This document shows positions 48,113 to 57,281 of a stretch of 64,000 nt of DNA, piece after piece. The translations under genes were made by a program, and so were the position numbers. Source of the DNA: Glutamicibacter sp. JL.03c (GTDB taxonomy: Bacteria; Actinomycetota; Actinomycetes; Actinomycetales; Micrococcaceae); contig NZ_CP107575.1 of NCBI RefSeq assembly GCF_025854375.1, forward strand, positions 2,666,001-2,730,000. The letters are read 5' to 3'. Within the stretch, counting starts at the first letter, position 1. Every line of letters begins with the position of its first letter. The notes beneath the pieces were generated by a model. The model was not told the origin of the DNA, searched no databases, and worked only from the letters and a program-made list of their open reading frames with translations.

Positions 48113-49218
48113 GCCGGGTACATCGGGTTATGCCCGGCCTGTACGCGCTCTTTGGGACGCACTTCATCCGGCGCGGTGCCATCAAGCCATGGACCGGTCT
48201 CGGCTAGCTGCTCGCGTTCCGGGGCTTCGAGCCAGTTCTCCAGCGCCGGGCCTTGCGGGATGATCTGCGTTGGATTGATATCTTCATGGACCACGTAGTA
48301 GTGGGCCTTGATCTGCTCGAAGTCGATGGTGTCGCCGAAGCCTGGCATCTGGAACAGATCTCGTGCGTAGCCCCAGAGGTTGGGCATCTCGATGAGCTTG
48401 TTGCGGTTGGCCTTGAAGTGCCCGTGGTACACCGGGTCAAAGCGGACCAGGGTGGTGAAGAGGCGCACATCCGCTTCGGTGATGTGATCGCCCATGAGGA
48501 AGCGGCGGGTGGACAGGCGTTCTTCGAGGAAGTCCAAGGTCTCGAAGAGCCGGTTGTAGGCGTCGTTGTAGGCGTTTTGGCCACCGGCGAAGCCAGCGCG
48601 ATAGACCCCATTATTGACCTCGGTGAAGATGCGCTTGATCAGCGGCAGCATTTCTTCGAGCTGGTCGCTCGGGATGAGGTTGGGTGCCCCCTCGCGGTGG
48701 AATTGCTTCCACTGGGTTGAAAGATCCCAGGTGATTTGCGGGTAGTCGTTGGTCACGACTGCGCCGGATGGGATATCCACGATGGCCGGGACGGTGATTC
48801 CGCGCGGGTAGTCGGCAAAGCGCTTGAAGTAGTTCTCCTGGATGCGTTCGGTGCCAAGCACCGGGTCTTTGCCTTCGGGATCCAGATCGAATCTCCAGCT
48901 GCGAGCATCATGGGTCGGGCCGGGCAGGCCGATAGACAGCGCGTCTTCCAGGCCCAGCAACCGGCGAACGATCAGCGTGCGGTTGGCCCATGGGCAGGCA
49001 CGGGCTGCGACCAGCCGGTAGCGTCCGGCTTCAACTGGCCAGAGCTGGGCGCCTTCGGAGACTCCGGCATCCGGGTGGCCGATTTTGCTGTTGTTGTTCT
49101 CGCTGCTGTATCTGGCCGGGTTGGTATCCGCAACGATCCGGTCCTGGATGTAGTTGGTATCCCGGGTGAATTCTCCGCCGGTGACATAGGCACCCTTGGT
49201 CGAATAATCCTCGCTCAT
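48109..49218 (-). CDS. Glutathionyl-hydroquinone reductase-like protein (GST xi class)
   Basis: This 369-residue thioredoxin-fold and GST-fold protein resembles YqjG/PcpF-type reductases that remove a thiol from hydroquinone adducts. The active Cys is in RACPWANRTLIVRRLLGLE, and the later GAVVTNDYPQITWDL and GDHITEADVRLFTTLVRFDPVYHGHFK are typical. GGAGGG lies right before ATG 49218. Actinobacteria use mycothiol, not glutathione, so the true thiol partner is probably different. It is divergent from a MarR gene with a perfect operator. Confidence 0.9.
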   Translation of the reverse strand: MSEDYSTKGAYVTGGEFTRDTNYIQDRIVADTNPARYSSENNNSKIGHPDAGVSEGAQLWPVEAGRYRLVAARACPWANRTLIVRRLLGLEDALSIGLPGPTHDARSWRFDLDPEGKDPVLGTERIQENYFKRFADYPRGITVPAIVDIPSGAVVTNDYPQITWDLSTQWKQFHREGAPNLIPSDQLEEMLPLIKRIFTEVNNGVYRAGFAGGQNAYNDAYNRLFETLDFLEERLSTRRFLMGDHITEADVRLFTTLVRFDPVYHGHFKANRNKLIEMPNLWGYARDLFQMPGFGDTIDFEQIKAHYYVVHEDINPTQIIPQGPALENWLEAPEREQLAETGPWLDGTAPDEVRPKERVQAGHNPMYPA

Positions 49219-49376
49219 CTTTTCCCTCCATGATCCGTCATGCCGAATACGCTCACGTGCTCCCCTACCGACCCTATGGCAAGTGCCGGCGGTTGAACAT
49301 GGCCGCCAGATAAAGGATCTGATTGACACGTCACCATATATTGCAAAATTCAACTCTACACGAGATGATTGATGCG

Positions 49377-49393
49377 TCAACAAAATTTGTTGA
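49377..49393. promoter_or_regulatory. MarR-type operator palindrome
   Basis: TCAACAAA-A-TTTGTTGA is a perfect palindrome with 8-bp arms around one central base. It is 31 bp upstream of the MarR start and 158 bp upstream of the reductase start, in their shared promoter region. The size and form match MarR-family operators. Confidence 0.7.
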
Positions 49394-49424
49394 TCCACAG
49401 GATTCCAAAAGGTGAGAAAAGAAC

Positions 49425-49910
49425 ATGAAGAGCGATGAGACCCGCTGGCTGACCGAGAGCGAGCAGGACCTCTGGCGCACCATCCGCGAATTCCTTTGGC
49501 TGTTCCCCAGCGCAATGGACCGCCAGCTGGTGCGCGATTCCCAGATGCAATCCGGGGAATACTCTGTTCTGGCAGTGCTTTCCGAAGCATCCGATCCAAG
49601 TCTACGGCCTGCCGACGTCGCCCAGGTGCTGCGCTGGGATCGCTCGCGCCTCTCCCACCTGTTGCGACGCATGGAAGGCAAGGGCCTGATCAGCCGCTGC
49701 TCCGATGAAACCGACGGGCGCGGACATCAAATCGCGCTGACCGATCTCGGAAGGGAAACCATCGAAAACGCGGCGCCAAGCCACGTGACGTTCGTGCGCG
49801 AAACCCTCTTTGATTCCTTGAATGCCACCGAGCGCCGCGCATTGGAAACCGCGCTGCCCAAGATTCTTGAATCCATCGAGCAACACGGCTTCAAGGACAC
49901 CAGCTGCTAG
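49425..49910 (+). CDS. MarR family transcriptional regulator
   Basis: This 161-residue winged-helix repressor has the DNA-binding core LRPADVAQVLRWDRSRLSHLLRRMEGKGLI and the wing SDETDGRGHQIALTDLG. It is divergent from the hydroquinone-reductase-type gene and probably represses it, responding to a quinone or phenolic ligand, by analogy with MarR proteins near detoxifying reductases. It overlaps the converging ABC gene by 4 bp at its stop. Confidence 0.9.
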   Translation: MKSDETRWLTESEQDLWRTIREFLWLFPSAMDRQLVRDSQMQSGEYSVLAVLSEASDPSLRPADVAQVLRWDRSRLSHLLRRMEGKGLISRCSDETDGRGHQIALTDLGRETIENAAPSHVTFVRETLFDSLNATERRALETALPKILESIEQHGFKDTSC

Positions 49911-51751
49911 CCGGCTTGTGAGGCCAGCTCGCTGTTCTGCACCAACCGGGCGAAGCGCCCGCCCAGGGACACCAGCTCATCGAAGGTGCCAGCCTCGGCG
50001 ATCTTCCCGTCCTCCAGCACGACGATATGATCCGCTCGCATCACCGTGCTCAAGCGGTGGGCTATGAGCAGGGTCGTGCGGCCAACCGCGAGCTCATCCA
50101 AGGCTTGCTGAACCAGCGCCTCGGTCACGGTATCCAGCGCGCTGGTGGCTTCATCCAGCACGAGGACCTTCGGCTCGCGCAGCATCGTTCGCGCAATGGC
50201 CAGGCGCTGCTGCTCGCCGCCCGAGAAGCGGTGGCCTCGCTGCCCGACTTCGGTGTCGATCCCCATCGGCAAGCCGCGAATCAGATCAGCGATTTGTGCC
50301 GCTTCCAAGGCTTTCCATAATTGCTCTTCGGTTGCTTCGGGTGCTGCCCACAACAGGTTGGCGCGCACGGTGTCGTGCAGCAGATAGCTTTCCTGGGCCA
50401 CCACCGAAACCACCGAGGCAATGCCCTGCGGGTCATATTCCTTGAGGTCCACGCCGTCGAGCAGCACCTGCCCGGATGTCGGATCCAGCAATCGCGGCAG
50501 CAGCGAGCCGAGGGTCGACTTGCCCGAACCAGTGGCGCCGACCACCGCGGTCATGGTGCCGGCCTTCAGGGTCAGATCCAGCTGATCCAGCGTAGCCTTT
50601 CCCGCCTGCGGGTAGCGGAAGCTGACATCGAGCAGCTGGACTTCCCCGATGGCACGGGCTGGATCGATATGCTTGGCGTCAGCTGCTACCGGCAGTTCCT
50701 GGTCCGTATCAAGGTATTCGAAGACCCGGCTGAACAGCGCCATGGCCGAAACCCACTGCACCGAGAGCTGCATCAGCCCCATCACCGGGCGGAAGATGCC
50801 GGCCTGCAGGCCGGTGAAGGCCACCAGGGTGCCGATGCTCATGCCATCGCCGGTGACCGGCAGCCCGGCAGCCAGATACAGCGCTGCCGGAATGGCCGCG
50901 AAGATGATGCTCATGGTGGCCATGCGCCAGCGGCCTGCCAGCGCGCTTTTCATTTCAAGGTCAATGAGCTTGTGGCTGGAATCCGCGAAGGCTTCGGCAT
51001 CGGCAGGACCGGTGCCCATGATCTTGGAGAGGCGAACCCCGGAGATGCTCAGGCGTTCTTCGATCAGGGATGTCAGAGTCGACATTTCGCGTTGGCGCTT
51101 GCCGGTAACCGCGCGGCGCAGCTTCGCGGTTTGCTTGGCCAGCAGGATCGCTGGCGGGAAGACGATGAGGGAGATCAGGCTGAGCTTCCAGGAAATGGCC
51201 ACCATGGCCACCGCAGTGGCCACCACGGTGGTCAGGTTCGAGGCGATGCTCGTTGCCGAGTTGGTGATCACCGACTGCATCTGCCCGACATCATTGATCA
51301 GCCGCGATTGCACATCCCCCGAGCGCGAGTTGGTAAAGAATCCCAGCGATTGCTTTTGCAGGTGGGTGAAGAGCCCGGTGCGCAACCGGTGCATGACACG
51401 CTGGCCCATCAGGGTGGCCCGCCAGGTCTGCAGGACTTCCAGCACGGCGGTAGCCAGCGCGATCAGCACCAGCCCCCCGGCGCCGAAGACCAACAGTCGG
51501 AAATTGGACTGCGGTATCGCGACATCAATGAGTTCGCGGACGATGAAGGGCTGCGCCAGTCCGATGACGGACGAGGCGACGATCAGCAGCACCACGGCAA
51601 TCACGGAACCCAGGTGCGGGCGGAACAGGGATGCGACGCGTTTGAGGGACACCGGATGCTCGGCCAGCCATTGCTTGTCCTGGACGGCATCTTTCATTCG
51701 CCCTGAACCGGCTCCACCGCCTGGATGTCCAGGCATTGAATTCACACTCAT
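49907..51751 (-). CDS. ABC exporter with fused permease and ATPase domains
   Basis: This 614-residue half-transporter works as a homodimer or with a partner. The six-segment permease is in residues 40-345 and the ATPase in 370-600. Walker A is GATGSGKSTLG, the signature SGGEQQRLAIAR, Walker B VLVLDEATSALD, and the switch His is in LIAHRLSTV. AAGGAGGG precedes ATG 51751; the frame extends to 51781. It is divergent from a MarR gene 104 bp away, so it is likely a drug or lipid exporter under MarR control. The substrate is unknown. Confidence 0.92.
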   Translation of the reverse strand: MSVNSMPGHPGGGAGSGRMKDAVQDKQWLAEHPVSLKRVASLFRPHLGSVIAVVLLIVASSVIGLAQPFIVRELIDVAIPQSNFRLLVFGAGGLVLIALATAVLEVLQTWRATLMGQRVMHRLRTGLFTHLQKQSLGFFTNSRSGDVQSRLINDVGQMQSVITNSATSIASNLTTVVATAVAMVAISWKLSLISLIVFPPAILLAKQTAKLRRAVTGKRQREMSTLTSLIEERLSISGVRLSKIMGTGPADAEAFADSSHKLIDLEMKSALAGRWRMATMSIIFAAIPAALYLAAGLPVTGDGMSIGTLVAFTGLQAGIFRPVMGLMQLSVQWVSAMALFSRVFEYLDTDQELPVAADAKHIDPARAIGEVQLLDVSFRYPQAGKATLDQLDLTLKAGTMTAVVGATGSGKSTLGSLLPRLLDPTSGQVLLDGVDLKEYDPQGIASVVSVVAQESYLLHDTVRANLLWAAPEATEEQLWKALEAAQIADLIRGLPMGIDTEVGQRGHRFSGGEQQRLAIARTMLREPKVLVLDEATSALDTVTEALVQQALDELAVGRTTLLIAHRLSTVMRADHIVVLEDGKIAEAGTFDELVSLGGRFARLVQNSELASQAG

Positions 51752-51824
51752 GGACCCTCCTTCGCCATTCTCTTCACCCAAAGAATAACAGAGGCTACCT
51801 CACTATGTGGTTCCATCTTGAAAT

Positions 51825-51838
51825 TGTTCCGAAGAACA
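51825..51838. promoter_or_regulatory. Operator-like dyad between ABC exporter and marR
   Basis: TGTTC-CGAA-GAACA is a perfect 5-bp dyad with a 4-base spacer, 17 bp upstream of the MarR start and about 75 bp before the exporter start. It is a candidate MarR operator, weaker than the one at 49377. Confidence 0.4.
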
Positions 51839-51854
51839 CACTATTCTTAACACC

Positions 51855-52313
51855 ATGCAGAACGATGAGTCCAAGCCTGACTTGGCAGATCTTTTCCTCC
51901 GCGCATCACGCGTCATTCGAGGCCGCTGGAGGGAAAGCCTGATCCCGATGGGAATCACCCCGCACCAGTCGCGAGTGCTGAGCCTGCTGGGCCATGCCGA
52001 AGACGAAGGCCTGCGCAATTCCCAGCTCGCCGAGCGCCTGCACATCGCTGCCCGCTCCACAACCGAAGTTGTCGACCAGCTGGAGGCCAAGCAGCTGGTG
52101 GTCCGCACCCCGGATCCAGCAGACCGCCGCGCGACGCTGATCGCGCTGAGCCCCAGCGGCCGGGCACAGCTCGGAGAAATGTCCCAGCTGCGCCGCGACA
52201 GCATGGCCGGATACTTCGAAAAGCTCTCAGCCCCAGACCGCGAAGAACTCACCCGGCTGCTCGAAATCCTCGACCAGGAAAATCCCCGCCAGCCGCGCCA
52301 CGGGTGCAAATAG
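51855..52313 (+). CDS. MarR family transcriptional regulator
   Basis: This 152-residue winged-helix protein has the DNA-binding region LRNSQLAERLHIAARSTTEVVDQLEAK and the wing DPADRRATLIALSPSG. It is divergent from the ABC exporter gene and probably represses it. Its own stop is followed by about 100 bp that reach the converging fusion gene. Confidence 0.9.
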   Translation: MQNDESKPDLADLFLRASRVIRGRWRESLIPMGITPHQSRVLSLLGHAEDEGLRNSQLAERLHIAARSTTEVVDQLEAKQLVVRTPDPADRRATLIALSPSGRAQLGEMSQLRRDSMAGYFEKLSAPDREELTRLLEILDQENPRQPRHGCK

Positions 52314-52420
52314 CCCGGGGCCACCGGCACAGGTCCACAGGCACAAGGCGACGGCCGGGTCAATCACCAAGTGGTTGACCCGGCCGTCGCCTTCGTTCTG
52401 CGCCGAGGCGCAATGGGTAT

Positions 52421-54325
52421 TTAGTTCTCGGTTTTTCCGTGGCGCCAGTAGCCCATGAATGCTACTTGCTTGCGGTCGATGCCCGCCTCGCGAACGAGGT
52501 AGCGGCGCATTTCCTTGACCGTGCCCGCTTCGCCAGCGACCCACGCATAGAACGGTGCCTTGTCGGCTTGCCCGGTCTCCCACAGGATCTGCGCGTCAAC
52601 GTCGATATCTTCCGGCTCGGCATTGGTATGCACCACGCCGGCCGCCGGAATGGCCACCACCTGGCTCAGCGCAGTGCGCAACAGCTCGCCGTGCGGATGG
52701 CTGCCTCGGGTCAGCCACTGCACGGATACCCCTGAACGGGTCGAGGCGCCGAGGATGTCGGTGGTTTCCGGGACCTCGATCAGCGCGTGCCCGGTGACAT
52801 GCGAAGGCAGGGATTCGAGGATCGCGCAGATGGCCGGGGCCGCGGTTTCATCTCCGGCCAGCACGATGCGGCTTGCCTCGCCTGGACGGAATTCGATGCC
52901 GCCATAGCTGGCATCATTCAGGAACTTGTTCGGGCCCAGCAGCAGCAGCTGGTCTCCGACCTGCGCGCGGTCGCCGAATTCGGTAGCCGGTCCGCCCTGC
53001 AGCTTCCCATCCACCACATGGCCATGCATCACGAAGTCGATATCCAGTTCCGCGGTGAGCCCGCTGTTATCGCGGTGCCCGGCCTCGCGGAAGGCGCGCA
53101 CCGTGTAGGTGCGCATGTAGCCGCGGGTATCCGGATCGATGGACAGCCAGCGCTTGTACCAGCCTTCCTGCTCCGCGGGGCTGGTCATCGCCTGCGGGCG
53201 CATGGAGGCGATTTCCTCGGTCAGCGCGCTGCCGCCAGCTGGCGGCAGCAACAGCTTGATGCGCATATCCAGCGGATGGCTATTGGTCCCGAAATAGTCC
53301 AGGTCCTTGCCGCTGACGGTCAGGCGGCGGAAGGACGGCGAGAGCTCCTGGCGCTTGACCACGGTGGTATCAAAGGCCAGGGTTGGCACATGCTCATAGG
53401 CCGGGCGGGCGTCCTTGGCGGCATCGGAAGCGGACTGGTTGCCATCCGCCGGAGCGCTTGCCGCGTCCGCGGCAGGCTCCAGTGCCTGCGGTGCGCTGCG
53501 GAAAATCCCCTTGGAAGCCAAGACTTCTTCGGTGCGCAGCACACGGTGCCGGCCGATGGGCAGCACCAGCGGAGTGCCGCCGACCGGGTCGGGGATCACG
53601 CGGCTTGGCATGCCGAAGACATCCTTGACCGTCTTCTCGGTGACCACTTCATTCGGGTGCCCGGCCGCGTAGATCTTGCCGTGGCGCAGGGCCACCAGGT
53701 AGTCGGCATAGCGGGCAGCGAGGTTCAAATCGTGCAGCACGATCACCACGGTGATGCCTCGGCTGCGGTTCAATTCGCTGACCACATCCAGTACTTCGAG
53801 CTGATGGGCGACATCCAGGAAGGTGGTTGGCTCATCGAGCAGCAACAAGTCGGTTTCCTGGGCCAGTGCCATGGCGATCCAGACGCGCTGGCGCTGTCCT
53901 CCGGAAAGCTCGTCGACCGCGCGGTCGGCCAGCTCGGTGGTTCCAGTCAGTTCCATGGCGCGATTCACCGCCGCCTCATCCTCGGCGGAGAACCGCTTGA
54001 ACAGGCCCTGGTGCGGGTAGCGGCCGCGGCTGATCAGCTCGCGGGCGGTGATCCCGTCCGGCGCGGTAGGCGACTGCGGCAGCAACCCCAGGGTCTTGGC
54101 GACTTCCTTGGCCGGCTTGGAATGGATATCGGCGCCATCGAGCAGCACCTGGCCGCCTGCGGGCTTGAGCAGCCGGGACAGGGCGCGCAGCAGCGTGGAT
54201 TTGCCGCAGCCGTTGGCTCCGACGACGATGCTCACCTGCCCGGTGGGGATATCCAGCGACAGCTCGTCGACGATGGTGACCTTGTCGTAGGCCAAGGTCA
54301 GATCGCTAGCCTGCAAAGTGGCCAT
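52421..54325 (-). CDS. Fusion: siderophore ABC ATPase plus siderophore-interacting reductase
   Basis: This 634-residue chain joins two proteins that are usually separate. Residues 1-260 are a FecE/FepC-type ATPase with Walker [10 protein letters not shown], signature [15 protein letters not shown], Walker [13 protein letters not shown] and the switch His in [28 protein letters not shown]. An Ala/Asp/Ser-rich linker (about 275-315) follows. Residues 320-634 are a ViuB/SIP-type FAD reductase with RTYTVRAFR, the FAD region [17 protein letters not shown] and the C-terminal [12 protein letters not shown]. It closes a leftward operon behind two FecCD permeases. It would both energise uptake and reduce ferric siderophore in the cytoplasm. 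No frameshift or stop lies between the parts. Confidence 0.9.
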   Translation of the reverse strand: MATLQASDLTLAYDKVTIVDELSLDIPTGQVSIVVGANGCGKSTLLRALSRLLKPAGGQVLLDGADIHSKPAKEVAKTLGLLPQSPTAPDGITARELISRGRYPHQGLFKRFSAEDEAAVNRAMELTGTTELADRAVDELSGGQRQRVWIAMALAQETDLLLLDEPTTFLDVAHQLEVLDVVSELNRSRGITVVIVLHDLNLAARYADYLVALRHGKIYAAGHPNEVVTEKTVKDVFGMPSRVIPDPVGGTPLVLPIGRHRVLRTEEVLASKGIFRSAPQALEPAADAASAPADGNQSASDAAKDARPAYEHVPTLAFDTTVVKRQELSPSFRRLTVSGKDLDYFGTNSHPLDMRIKLLLPPAGGSALTEEIASMRPQAMTSPAEQEGWYKRWLSIDPDTRGYMRTYTVRAFREAGHRDNSGLTAELDIDFVMHGHVVDGKLQGGPATEFGDRAQVGDQLLLLGPNKFLNDASYGGIEFRPGEASRIVLAGDETAAPAICAILESLPSHVTGHALIEVPETTDILGASTRSGVSVQWLTRGSHPHGELLRTALSQVVAIPAAGVVHTNAEPEDIDVDAQILWETGQADKAPFYAWVAGEAGTVKEMRRYLVREAGIDRKQVAFMGYWRHGKTEN

Positions 54326-54328
54326 GGG

Positions 54329-55417
54329 TTACGCCCCGTTTCCAGTTGAGTTGGCGCGCACCAGAATCCAGATCAGGAAGGGTGCGCCGAATGCGCCGGT
54401 GATGACACCTACCGGCAGTGCAGTCTCTGCGAACAAGTTCGCGGCGAAGAAGTTGGCAACGATGACCAGGGCAGCCCCGGTCAGTCCGGCCAGCGGGATG
54501 TTGATCGGCCCGCGGCTCAGCGCAGCGCTGATCGGCCCGGCCAGGAACGCCACGAAGGCCAGCGGGCCGGTAATGGCAATGGGCAACGCCCCCATGGCGA
54601 CAGCGACAAAGACCAGCAGCACCCGGGCCCAGGGCACGTTCACGCCCAGGGCGGCCGCGGAGTCCTCCCCCAGCTCCAGCATTTTCAGCTGGCGCAGGAC
54701 GAAAGGCAGCAGCAACGCCCCGAGGGCACCGAGGGTGATCAGGAGAACCAGGGCGCTGTTCCAGTTGCTGGAGGACAGCGAACCGGTCAGCCAGTGCATC
54801 ACATCGCTGGCGGTATTCACTTCGGCCTGGGTCAGCAGGTACTGGATCAGGGCCTGGAGCATGGCGCCGATGGCCAGACCGGCCAGGATCAACCGCGGCC
54901 CGGTGCGCTTGCCGGAGGCCGAGAGCCAATAGATCAGTGCCGCGACCACCAGTCCGCCGGCCAAGGCAAAGGCGTTGAGCTTCCAGTCCGTGTAGCCCAG
55001 GGTGATCATGGCCAGCACCGCCGCAGCCGATGCGCCGTAGCCCACGCCGATCACATCCGGGCTGGCCAGCGGGTTGCCCAGCCAGCGCTGGAAGAGGGCC
55101 CCGGAGATGCCCAGCCCTGCCCCGGCCAAGGCTCCCACGGCCACCCGCGGGAGCCTGTCGGACATGATGATGAAGCTGGTGCCGGGGACCTTCTGCCCGC
55201 CCAGCACCTGCAGCACTTCGGCCGCCGGCAGCCGATCCCGGCCCCAGAACAGGTAGGCGGCAATGGCCAGGACCAGGACCAGGGACATCCAGAGCACGGT
55301 GCGCGCCACCCGGTTTTTCCGCACGGCAACTCTGCCCTGGGCAGGCTGTGGCGCCGCTGTCACTTCAGGCTCGGTTGGCTGGCTCATTGCTGCTCGTGTC
55401 ATTTCGCTCGTGCTCAC
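54329..55417 (-). CDS. FecCD-type iron siderophore permease (second)
   Basis: This 362-residue permease has about nine to ten transmembrane segments and the motifs GAGLGISGALFQRWLGNPLASPDVIGVG and ANLFAETALPVGVITGAFGAPFLIWIL. A GTG start at 55417 overlaps the previous stop as GTGA, so it is coupled to the first permease. The next ATG is 55402. It pairs with that subunit to form the membrane channel for ferric siderophore. Confidence 0.9.
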   Translation of the reverse strand: MSTSEMTRAAMSQPTEPEVTAAPQPAQGRVAVRKNRVARTVLWMSLVLVLAIAAYLFWGRDRLPAAEVLQVLGGQKVPGTSFIIMSDRLPRVAVGALAGAGLGISGALFQRWLGNPLASPDVIGVGYGASAAAVLAMITLGYTDWKLNAFALAGGLVVAALIYWLSASGKRTGPRLILAGLAIGAMLQALIQYLLTQAEVNTASDVMHWLTGSLSSSNWNSALVLLITLGALGALLLPFVLRQLKMLELGEDSAAALGVNVPWARVLLVFVAVAMGALPIAITGPLAFVAFLAGPISAALSRGPINIPLAGLTGAALVIVANFFAANLFAETALPVGVITGAFGAPFLIWILVRANSTGNGA

Positions 55418-56463
55418 AGGCTCACCGACTTCATGCCGCTGCGCATCATCAGGATAAACAGTGGTCCGCCGATCATCGCGCACATTACGCCCACCTGGAT
55501 TTCGCTCGGCGGCGCGATCACACGTCCCACGGTATCAGCGACCAGCAGCAGCACCGGCCCGGCCAGCAGGCTGCCGGGCATCAGCCAGCGGTAGTCGGAT
55601 CCGACCAGCAGGCGCACCGCATGCGGGATCATCAGGCCGACAAAGGCGATGGGTCCTGCCACCGCGGTGGCGGTGCCAGCCAGGATGACCACGCCGATGG
55701 ATCCGAGCAGCCGGGCACGGCCCAGGTTGAAGCCCAGGGCGGTGGCGGTGTCATCGCCCATGGAGACCGCATTGGAAACCCGTGCGGTGGACAGCAGGAT
55801 CAGCGCGCCGATGGCCACCATCGGGATGGCACCGAGGAAGGTGTCGATCGGGGTGCTGGAGAGCGAACCGATCTGCCATTTGCGGAAGCGGTCCAAGGTG
55901 GAATCCGAAACCATCAGGATCGCGTTGGTGATCGCCCCGACGCCGACCGCCATGGCCGCGCCGCCCAGCGCCAGCTTGATCGGGGTGGCTCCGTCGCGCC
56001 CGACGTTGGCCACCAGGTAGACCAGGGTCATCACCACGGCGGCACCGATAAAGGCGGCCATCATGATCCCGGTCAGCGAGCTGACCCCGAAGAAGGCGAT
56101 CGCCAGCACCACGCTCATGGCCGAGCCGGCGTTCAATCCCAGGATGCCGGTATCGGCCAGCGGGTTGCGGGTCAGGCCCTGCAGCCCGGCTCCGGCCAGG
56201 CCCAGTGCCGCGCCGACCACGAGGGCGCCCACGGTGCGGGCGAAGCGCGAAGCCACCACGCCCTGGTCCCCGTTATTCGCATCAAAATGCCACAGGGCGT
56301 CCCCCACGGTGGACAGCGAGACCGGGCGCGCGCCAAAGAGCAGCGACGCGGCCACGGCCAGGACCAAGAGCACCGAGAGGACCAGGAAGGCGCCGAGCTT
56401 GCGCGGCAGCCGGGGGCCTGCGCCCGCCGGGGTTTGGCGCGTCGTACTTTCAGTCGCGGTCAT
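55414..56463 (-). CDS. FecCD-type iron siderophore permease (first)
   Basis: This 349-residue membrane protein has the FecCD hallmark GLAGAGLQGLTRNPLADTGILGLNAGSAM and the C-terminal LIPHAVRLLVGSDYRWLMPGSLLAGP. It is the first gene of the transport operon, followed by the second permease and the ATPase-reductase fusion. Only 20 bp separate its start from the divergent MBL gene, so its promoter must lie inside that gene. No iron box is seen near this start. Confidence 0.9.
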   Translation of the reverse strand: MTATESTTRQTPAGAGPRLPRKLGAFLVLSVLLVLAVAASLLFGARPVSLSTVGDALWHFDANNGDQGVVASRFARTVGALVVGAALGLAGAGLQGLTRNPLADTGILGLNAGSAMSVVLAIAFFGVSSLTGIMMAAFIGAAVVMTLVYLVANVGRDGATPIKLALGGAAMAVGVGAITNAILMVSDSTLDRFRKWQIGSLSSTPIDTFLGAIPMVAIGALILLSTARVSNAVSMGDDTATALGFNLGRARLLGSIGVVILAGTATAVAGPIAFVGLMIPHAVRLLVGSDYRWLMPGSLLAGPVLLLVADTVGRVIAPPSEIQVGVMCAMIGGPLFILMMRSGMKSVSL

Positions 56464-56483
56464 TGGTTCCTACACTCATTGCT

Positions 56484-57278
56484 ATGGCACATCTTTCCTC
56501 GCCCACCGTCATCGCTCCCGGCATCGCGGTGCTCACCGCCGATAATCCCTCGGAAATGACGCTGGATGGGACTAATTCCTATTTGCTGTTCGACCCGGCA
56601 TCTTCGACGCTGCAGCCGGGCACCGACGTGGTGCTCATCGACCCCGGACCCGAGCTTCAGTCGCACCTGCAGGCGCTGGCCCAGTTCGAGATCCAGCTGG
56701 TGCTGATCACCCACCGCCATGCGGACCACACCGGCGGCATCGACCGCCTGCGCCAGCTGGCCGCCGCCCCGGTGCGGGCCAAGCTCGCCGAGCACTGCCG
56801 GGATGCCCATCCCCTGTCCGACGGCGAGATCATCACGGCCGCCGGAGTTCAGATCCAGGTGCATTGCACCCCGGGCCACACCTCGGATTCGGTGTGCTTC
56901 ACCGTGGATGGGCCGCATCTGTTCACCGGAGATACCGTGCTGGGCCGCGGCACCACCATTCTGGAGCATCCGGACGGGACGCTGGCCGACTACCTCGACT
57001 CGCTTCACCGGCTGCTGGGCCTGCCGGATATGCCCTTGCATCCAGCGCACGGGCAGCAGCATGAAACCTCGCATCAGCTGCTGCGCGCCTATCTGGAGCA
57101 TCGGGAATCCAGGCTGGATCAAGTGCGTGCTGCCCTGCAGAAACTCGGCAAGGCCGGGGCGGACGCGACCCCAGCCCAATTGCTGGAGTTCGTCTACCCC
57201 GACCTGGATCCGCGCCTGGTGGGCGCGGCGAGCCGATCGTTGGAAGCGCAGCTGCACTATCTAGCGTCGAATCGCTAG
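56484..57278 (+). CDS. MBL-fold metallo-hydrolase (LACTB2/RNase-like)
   Basis: This 264-residue metallo-beta-lactamase-fold protein has the metal motif THRHADHTGG, the later His in HCTPGHTSDSVCFTV, and the Asp in FTGDTVLGRGTTIL. The C-terminal helical region (LQKLGKAGADATPAQLLEFVYP) is that of the LACTB2-like winged end. Relatives are nucleases or glyoxalase-like thioesterases. It sits between the siderophore permease and binding-protein genes, but on the opposite strand, so a role in iron uptake is not implied. Confidence 0.85.
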   Translation: MAHLSSPTVIAPGIAVLTADNPSEMTLDGTNSYLLFDPASSTLQPGTDVVLIDPGPELQSHLQALAQFEIQLVLITHRHADHTGGIDRLRQLAAAPVRAKLAEHCRDAHPLSDGEIITAAGVQIQVHCTPGHTSDSVCFTVDGPHLFTGDTVLGRGTTILEHPDGTLADYLDSLHRLLGLPDMPLHPAHGQQHETSHQLLRAYLEHRESRLDQVRAALQKLGKAGADATPAQLLEFVYPDLDPRLVGAASRSLEAQLHYLASNR

Positions 57279-57281
57279 CGG

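Noticed and set aside
50321-51706. Long plus-strand open frame opposite the ABC exporter
   Set aside because: It is Arg/His/Gln-rich, without family motifs, and lies entirely on an unmistakable ABC transporter gene.
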